From Nitrosomonas sp. Is35 (GTDB taxonomy: Bacteria > Pseudomonadota > Gammaproteobacteria > Burkholderiales > Nitrosomonadaceae), in contig NZ_JAWJZH010000001.1 of NCBI RefSeq assembly GCF_033063295.1, positions 1,426,001 to 1,490,000 on the forward strand: DNA of 64,000 nt, read 5' to 3'. Positions 58,784 through 64,000 of this stretch are shown one piece after another. The translations under genes and the position numbers were made by a program. Position 1 is the first letter of the stretch. Each line of letters opens with the position of its first letter. The notes below the pieces were generated by a model. The model was not told the origin of the DNA. It saw only the letters and a list, made by a program, of their open reading frames with translations, and searched no databases.

Positions 58784-59779
58784 TCACAACGTTAAGACAA
58801 TCTTCCCGGCGGGATGATTTTGCTCAAGAAACTGCTGCGCTGCGGCGGCATCGGCCAGTGCGAAAGTGCGGGCAATTTTCACAGTCAGCTTATTCTCATC
58901 AAACAATGCGGCACACTGCCGCAATATTTCGCCTTGATGGCGTTTCGCTTCTTCCAGTTCCAGTAGAACGGGTGACAGCATCAATTCCAAACTGAATCGT
59001 ACATTGCGCTTCCGTGCTTCGCTCCAATCGGTATCCGGTGAAGGTTGCAGAATGGTGACCACATCGCCATAGGGCTTCACGCAGCCAAAGCAGCTTTGCA
59101 ATACCTCCGGCCCGACCGTATCAAATGCGATATCCACGCCATTGCCGTCAGTCCATCGCAACACTTCCGCAGCCACATCGTGTGTCCGGTAGTTGATGAT
59201 CAAATCGGCACCGAGTTGCTGTACAAATTGTGCTTTTTCCTCGCTGCTGACTGTCGTGATGACTTTGGCACTGGCCAGTTTTGCCAATTGGATAGCGGCA
59301 TGGCCGACACCACCGGCGCCCGCATGAATTAAGACCGTTTGGCCACTGGTCATGCGTGCCCGGTCATGCAGTGCTTCCCAGGCAGTGATAAAAACCAGCG
59401 GTGCCGCGGCAGCTTGTTCAAAGGATAAGGAACGCGGCTTCAAAGCCAGCAGGCTGGCATCGGCCAGCACGTATTCGGCATAAGTGCCCTGACGGTTGTT
59501 GAAGCCAGGCTGAGAAAAATAAACTTCGTCGCCGCGCTGGAAATTTTTGACCTGCGTGCCCACGCTCTCAACAATACCGGCGCCGTCGCAGCCAGGAATG
59601 ACTGGGAAAGTCACCGGGAAACGCTGCGGCGCGGCGCGGATTTTACAATCGATCGGATTGATACCGGCCGCTTTGATACGGATCAAGACTTGCTTATCAC
59701 CACATTGGCCGAGGGATTCTACATCACCATACTGCAGAATATCCGTTGTTCCGCCTGTATTGAAATAGATTGCTTTCAT
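58784..59779 (-). CDS. Zinc-free MDR oxidoreductase (quinone oxidoreductase-like)
   Basis: This is a 331-residue medium-chain dehydrogenase/reductase. The Rossmann glycine motif is IHAGAGGVGHAAIQLAK and the N-terminal GroES-like domain has GINPIDCKIR and VIPGCDGAGIVESVG. The zinc-binding cysteines of alcohol dehydrogenases are absent, so an NADPH-dependent quinone or enone reductase is most likely. Substrate cannot be read from sequence. Confidence 0.88.
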   Translation of the reverse strand: MKAIYFNTGGTTDILQYGDVESLGQCGDKQVLIRIKAAGINPIDCKIRAAPQRFPVTFPVIPGCDGAGIVESVGTQVKNFQRGDEVYFSQPGFNNRQGTYAEYVLADASLLALKPRSLSFEQAAAAPLVFITAWEALHDRARMTSGQTVLIHAGAGGVGHAAIQLAKLASAKVITTVSSEEKAQFVQQLGADLIINYRTHDVAAEVLRWTDGNGVDIAFDTVGPEVLQSCFGCVKPYGDVVTILQPSPDTDWSEARKRNVRFSLELMLSPVLLELEEAKRHQGEILRQCAALFDENKLTVKIARTFALADAAAAQQFLEQNHPAGKIVLTL

Positions 59780-59859
59780 GGGTTGTGCTCTTATGGTTAC
59801 TGTTCGTGGTATTGCACGGATTGAAGATGTCGTGCATCCGGTATTTTACCGGATGGCTA

Positions 59860-60096
59860 TCATGGATTGGCAATCATTCCGTAAAGCTTATCTTTATATA
59901 ACAATCGTTTCTTTTTTAATTCTTCCAAGTATTCGTCGGTGGTGTTTTCGACGCCTTCCTCGATTCTCAGGATTTCACGATTGAGATCGTGATATTCCTC
60001 AAACAGACGCGCAAAATGACTGTTATTGGTTTTTAATTCATGAATGCGATCATAATATTCAGGGAATTCATGGTGCAAATCGTGTTTGTCGATCAT
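59860..60096 (-). CDS. YdcH/DUF465-family small helical protein
   Basis: This 78-residue protein is a helical hairpin matching DUF465: HHEFPEYYDRIHELK, FARLFEEYHDLNREI and KKKRLLYKDKLYGMI. The function is unknown. I start at the ATG at 60096, preceded by GAGGAG; the open frame upstream overlaps the priA end and is not conserved. Confidence 0.9.
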   Translation of the reverse strand: MIDKHDLHHEFPEYYDRIHELKTNNSHFARLFEEYHDLNREILRIEEGVENTTDEYLEELKKKRLLYKDKLYGMIANP

Positions 60097-60170
60097 TGGG
60101 ATACTCCTCTTATTGTTTTGTTTCAATAGTTGTATTTTGACTGACTGTGAAGAATAGGCGCTGATACAGA

Positions 60171-62357
60171 TCAAAATTCCAACGGATCGACATCCAGTAC
60201 CCAGCGCACTTTTTGGCTGGGCAATGCGGTGATTTTTGCATACCAGCCGGTTAGAAAAGCGTGCAAATGTTTGCGTGAGGAAGATTGTACCAGTAAGTGC
60301 GCACGTTCCAGGCCTTTTAACCGTGACATGTGCGCCGGTACCGGGTCGAATAATTCAACCGTTTGCGGCGGACGGGCAAGTTGTGCCGTTTGTGTAAGAA
60401 AATCCAGCGCGGTTTTTATGTGATGCGCTTCCGCGCGCAATAGGGCTTGATATACGTAAGGCGGGAATCCGGCCATTTTTCTTTCCGCCAGCAGCGTTTG
60501 TGCCAGCGCATCGTAATCGTGCCGTTGTAACGCTTGATACAACGGATGATCTGGAAATTCGGTTTGAATCAAGACGTGTCCGGCCACATTGGCGCGTCCG
60601 GCACGCCCGGCGACTTGCATCAGTTGCGCAAATAATCGTTCACTGGCGCGGAAATCGGTGCTATAGAGCGCGCCATCGGCATTCAGAATGCCCACTAAGG
60701 ATAGATTGGGAAAATCATGGCCTTTGGCCAGCAATTGTGTGCCGATCAGAATATCCACCTGGTGCGTATGAACGGCATGCAGAATCTCTGGCCACGCATG
60801 TTTGCGGCGCGTGCTGTCACGATCAATGCGCAGAATCCGCGCCGTTGGAAAATGGGCGGTCAAAGTTTCTTCCACGCGTTGCGTGCCTTGCCCGAAAGGA
60901 GCGATATCTTGATTGCCGCACTGCGGGCAAGCGCGCGGAAATTGTTCTTGGTGGCCGCAATGATGGCAGCATAGTTTTTTGTCACGCAGATGCACAACCA
61001 AGCGGCTGGAACAACGCTGGCAGGGCGCTGTCCAGCCGCAGGACTTGCACAGCAGCACGGGCGCATAGCCGCGCCGGTTGATGAAAATGAGACTTTGATG
61101 CTTTTTCTGTAAACACTGATCGAGTGCCTGGATCAGTGGGCCGGATAAGCCTTCCTGGGTTTTGTGGATGCGTGTATCAATGCATTTAATCAAGGGCAGG
61201 GTGGCATTTTGCACCGCGCGGGAAAGCAGACGGATATGCCGGTAACGGCCTGTGAGCGCATTGTAATAACTTTCCAATGACGGCGTGGCCGAACCCAATA
61301 TCACCGGGATAGCGCTTTGCCTGGCGCGGAAAATCGCCAGATCGCGCGCGGAATAACGCAGTCCATCCTGTTGTTTGAACGAGCTATCCTGTTCTTCATC
61401 GACAATAATCAAACCAAGATCGGATAATGGGGTAAACACGGCGAGGCGCGTGCCCAAGATAATTTTGGCTTCACCGCGCTGGGCTTGCAGCCAACCGGTT
61501 AGCCGCTCGGTATCGTTGAGGCCGCTATGCAGGCTAACCAGCGGAACGGTAGAAAAGCGGGCGCGAAAAACACCTTCCAACTGGGGTGTCAAACTGATTT
61601 CGGGAATCAGTACCAGCGCTTGCCGGCCTTGCGCCAGCACGGATTCGATAATTCTGAGATACACCTCGGTTTTGCCGCTACCGGTCACACCATGTAGCAG
61701 CCAGGTATTGAATTGCTTGACATCGGCAGTGATGGCACTCACCGCAACCTCCTGCTCGGCAGTCAATACGGGAATTTCTGCAACTCGCGCCACTGTTGCA
61801 GTTGAGCAGAATTCTGCCGCGATCCAGCCGAGCTGAATCCAGTCTTGCAGCAATTTTTCCGCACGCGGTGAAATGTGCTTGATTTGCGCGCCGGTCAACG
61901 TCACGGCTTGTTGAAATTCACTGAGCAAGCGGCGCGCTACCCGGTTACGTGCCGGAATTTGTGCTAACTCAACGCTTTTACCGGATGCAGTCAGACTGTA
62001 TTGATACTGAGCCGGTTTTCTTTTTAAGCTAACCGGCTTGTTATTACGCAGCTTAACGGGCAAGCCATTCAGTATCACCATACCCAGCGGGTGATGATAA
62101 TACTGGCTGCAAAAATAAAATAAATCCAACAATGCGGCGGGTAGAGGTTTTATTTCCCTGAAAATGCCGTGCGCGGACTTCAGTTTCTCAATGGGAATCT
62201 GCGTTTCATCGCTGACCGCGAGGATAATACCGGTGACTTGTTTTTTGCCGAAAGGCACACAGGCGCGTAGCCCGATATCGTGTTGGCTGGCGTCCTCTAA
62301 CTGGTAATCAAACAGTGTGTCGACTGGAACATTGAGTGCGACACGGATGATGGGCAT
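60171..62357 (-). CDS. priA: Primosomal replication restart helicase PriA
   Basis: PriA restarts collapsed replication forks. The 728-residue protein has the N-terminal DNA-binding domain, Walker A in LHGVTGSGKTEVYL, Walker B DEEQDSSFKQQ, the ILGSATPSLES motif and the paired zinc fingers (CKSCGW, CQRCSS, CCHHCGH, CPQCGN). DEEQ instead of the DEEH of E. coli is seen in other betaproteobacteria. It is a full-length copy. Confidence 0.96.
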   Translation of the reverse strand: MPIIRVALNVPVDTLFDYQLEDASQHDIGLRACVPFGKKQVTGIILAVSDETQIPIEKLKSAHGIFREIKPLPAALLDLFYFCSQYYHHPLGMVILNGLPVKLRNNKPVSLKRKPAQYQYSLTASGKSVELAQIPARNRVARRLLSEFQQAVTLTGAQIKHISPRAEKLLQDWIQLGWIAAEFCSTATVARVAEIPVLTAEQEVAVSAITADVKQFNTWLLHGVTGSGKTEVYLRIIESVLAQGRQALVLIPEISLTPQLEGVFRARFSTVPLVSLHSGLNDTERLTGWLQAQRGEAKIILGTRLAVFTPLSDLGLIIVDEEQDSSFKQQDGLRYSARDLAIFRARQSAIPVILGSATPSLESYYNALTGRYRHIRLLSRAVQNATLPLIKCIDTRIHKTQEGLSGPLIQALDQCLQKKHQSLIFINRRGYAPVLLCKSCGWTAPCQRCSSRLVVHLRDKKLCCHHCGHQEQFPRACPQCGNQDIAPFGQGTQRVEETLTAHFPTARILRIDRDSTRRKHAWPEILHAVHTHQVDILIGTQLLAKGHDFPNLSLVGILNADGALYSTDFRASERLFAQLMQVAGRAGRANVAGHVLIQTEFPDHPLYQALQRHDYDALAQTLLAERKMAGFPPYVYQALLRAEAHHIKTALDFLTQTAQLARPPQTVELFDPVPAHMSRLKGLERAHLLVQSSSRKHLHAFLTGWYAKITALPSQKVRWVLDVDPLEF

Positions 62358-62382
62358 GAGCAGCCGGATTTATAACGAAGGA

Positions 62383-62432
62383 AAAGCACTACTCACCGGC
62401 TATGAAACAGTTCCGGTGAGTGTTGTGCTTTA
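62383..62432 (-). terminator. Intrinsic terminator after the lipoprotein gene
   Basis: On the minus strand AAGCAC...ACTCACCGG pairs with CCGGTGAGT...GTGCTT around a 13-base loop, followed by TTTTCC. It lies 17 bases past the stop of the lipoprotein gene and before priA. Confidence 0.75.
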
Positions 62433-62448
62433 AGATTCAAACCATCAG

Positions 62449-63870
62449 TTATTTAGAAACACGGTACAGCGTGACCGATGGTTCACCGGGTTTGTCCAGC
62501 TTGGCGGTATTGCCATCCGAACTGAGGGTGAAGCCGATGCTGCCTTCCACATCGGAGAATCCGGCGCAACCATTGGTGTTATAGGTGAAGCTGGATAAAC
62601 TGAAATTATTTCCGCCTTTGTTATAGGTATAGGAAGAAAATTCGATGCCGGGTTTTGCGCATTTTGCTTGATCTTCACGCTGTGTTGCACCTGTCGGATC
62701 GATCATCATATATTTGCCGTTAGGGAAGAAAACCACAGTTTGTGTGTTGATCGCTTCACTGTCATACGCCCAAGCGCCGACAATACCGTTTGCGTCGTTA
62801 TCAATTTTTGCGTAGCGGGATTCTTTGACTTCTTTTTCCGCAACCTCATTTTCATCGCTTAACTGTATCGGTTTGGCGATATGGAAAAGCTCACCGAATA
62901 CACTGCCTTGTTCACGCGCTCTTTGCACTGTGACAATATCGGAATTAATCAATTCGGAGCCGTCGGTACGCACTCGCCGCGTTGGGCCAGGATTAGAGAA
63001 ACCAGCCTTCAGATTGGTGTCCACGCTGGGCGTGCTCACCAGCTTGAAGCCGCGGCTGTCAAAATCAGTCGCTTTGGCTACGCCATATTCAACACCCGCT
63101 TGGAAAACGGTTTTCCCGCCGCACACCCGGTTTTCATCACAGGAATCATCCGGTCTTGCATCGCCTTGCAAGTACTCACCGCTGCTATCGGCGGCTACTC
63201 GCAGCACGCTGGCGGTTTGGTTGGTATAACTGACCCAGATTTGCGCGCTGAGCAGTGCGACACCTTGAGAAAGAAAGTGTGTGCGCGCTGCTTCAGGAGT
63301 TACGGCTTCGCCGGAAATACCACCGGCTTCCATAATTTCTTTTAGCTCGGCGGAATCGGCAAATGTTTCCGGACTGCTATCCAGATTAATCGACCCTTTA
63401 ACGGCAGCAGCCGTTTCACGGGAAATGGCAATACCATTGGAAAGATCGCTGTCGGAATCCAATGATTGCAGTAAAACCAGCAGATTTTGTAGTTTATTAT
63501 TGTTGCCACCGGCTAATTCAATCGGAGTCACAATCTGTGAACCGGGAATATTACCCAATGTCAAACCGCCCAGCTTGAATTCGATTTTGTCACCATGATT
63601 GAAATTAAAACTGCCTTTCTCGTCGGTGGTGCCGGATTTTCCGGAAGTTGCCGCGAACGTTACGCCGGACACGGGGGAATCTACTAAAATACCGGTTGCC
63701 GGGCCTGTCGGCATGGTTCTTTTGACAGCCGTTGCTGACGATGATGACGAAGAGGATGAAGTATCGAGTGCTTTTTCACCGCCGCTGTCGCAGGCAGCTA
63801 GACCAACAACAAATACTGTGGATAATACGGGTATCCATGATTTTTTTCTTAATTGCTGTTTAGATTTCAT
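62449..63870 (-). CDS. Large surface lipoprotein with poly-serine linker
   Basis: The 473-residue protein has a type II signal peptide with lipobox LAAC (Cys27), followed by a run of eight serines as a flexible linker. The first folded part resembles a carboxypeptidase-regulatory-like/Ig-type module (VSGVTFAATSGKSGTTDEKGSF), common in bacterial surface proteins with LGGLTLG. The remainder is not recognised; it has several cysteine pairs (DDSCDENRVCGG, YNTNGCAGF). I start at the ATG at 63870, preceded by GAGAG. Outer-membrane anchoring is likely. Confidence 0.78.
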   Translation of the reverse strand: MKSKQQLRKKSWIPVLSTVFVVGLAACDSGGEKALDTSSSSSSSSATAVKRTMPTGPATGILVDSPVSGVTFAATSGKSGTTDEKGSFNFNHGDKIEFKLGGLTLGNIPGSQIVTPIELAGGNNNKLQNLLVLLQSLDSDSDLSNGIAISRETAAAVKGSINLDSSPETFADSAELKEIMEAGGISGEAVTPEAARTHFLSQGVALLSAQIWVSYTNQTASVLRVAADSSGEYLQGDARPDDSCDENRVCGGKTVFQAGVEYGVAKATDFDSRGFKLVSTPSVDTNLKAGFSNPGPTRRVRTDGSELINSDIVTVQRAREQGSVFGELFHIAKPIQLSDENEVAEKEVKESRYAKIDNDANGIVGAWAYDSEAINTQTVVFFPNGKYMMIDPTGATQREDQAKCAKPGIEFSSYTYNKGGNNFSLSSFTYNTNGCAGFSDVEGSIGFTLSSDGNTAKLDKPGEPSVTLYRVSK

Positions 63871-64000
63871 TAAGATGCTCTCTTTTTGATTAATTAAATA
63901 ATTCAATCTTGTACAATTTACTTTTTTGTCCGAGTAACGTATCGATGGATGCTGATATTTTACTATCAAGATTGCTATTATAGCCATGCATTCGGTTTTT

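Overview
The window looks like chromosomal DNA of a betaproteobacterium, most probably Nitrosomonas or a close relative in the Nitrosomonadaceae. The reasons are the betaproteobacterial order asd-fimV-truA-trpF-trpB-trpA-accD-folC-SPOR protein-cvpA-purF-metZ, the ubiE-DUF971-phoB-phoR block, several PEP-CTERM proteins, and an integron of the type known in nitrosomonads. The genus call is inference from gene order and protein flavour; no marker such as 16S or amo is present.

Layout. 1-13.75 kb is a dense rightward block for aspartate-family, tryptophan, fatty-acid, folate, purine and methionine synthesis, beginning inside asd. 13.8-16.4 kb has two cyclophilins (leftward) and cysS (rightward), followed by a 143-bp element with terminal inverted repeats. 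16.6-25.8 kb is leftward: a membrane-bound methyltransferase, motB-motA, an Atm1-like ABC exporter, a KefC/YbaL-type antiporter and a large uncharacterised membrane protein. 26-31.4 kb is AT-rich and gene-poor, with two PEP-CTERM proteins, a DUF3617 protein and a candidate small RNA. 31.5-38.9 kb carries cheV, a membrane-anchored C13-type peptidase, ubiE, DUF971, phoB-phoR, a small lipoprotein and a zinc-ribbon/RDD protein.

The most unusual region is 39.1-41.0 kb, a relic integron: a truncated integron integrase reading rightward, an attI-like core site, a leftward cassette for a small lipoprotein, a recognisable attC site, and a second cassette start whose gene encodes a TIR-domain protein with an unfamiliar N-terminal domain. 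The island is bracketed by two directly oriented 3' ends of a patB-like aminotransferase gene, one intact (the likely ovothiol lyase) and one decayed. Next to it, the 4-bp overlapping pair ovoA-patB appears to encode complete ovothiol biosynthesis.

44.5-52.2 kb holds a beta-CASP nuclease, bioA, a DUF3422 membrane protein, a dihaem peroxidase-like protein and a PEP-CTERM protein whose leader contains a structured element resembling the c-di-GMP-I (GEMM) riboswitch. 52.6-64 kb contains purB, the grpE-dnaK-dnaJ chaperone block behind a clear sigma-32 promoter, a small unknown protein, a zinc-free MDR oxidoreductase, a DUF465 protein, priA and a large lipoprotein.
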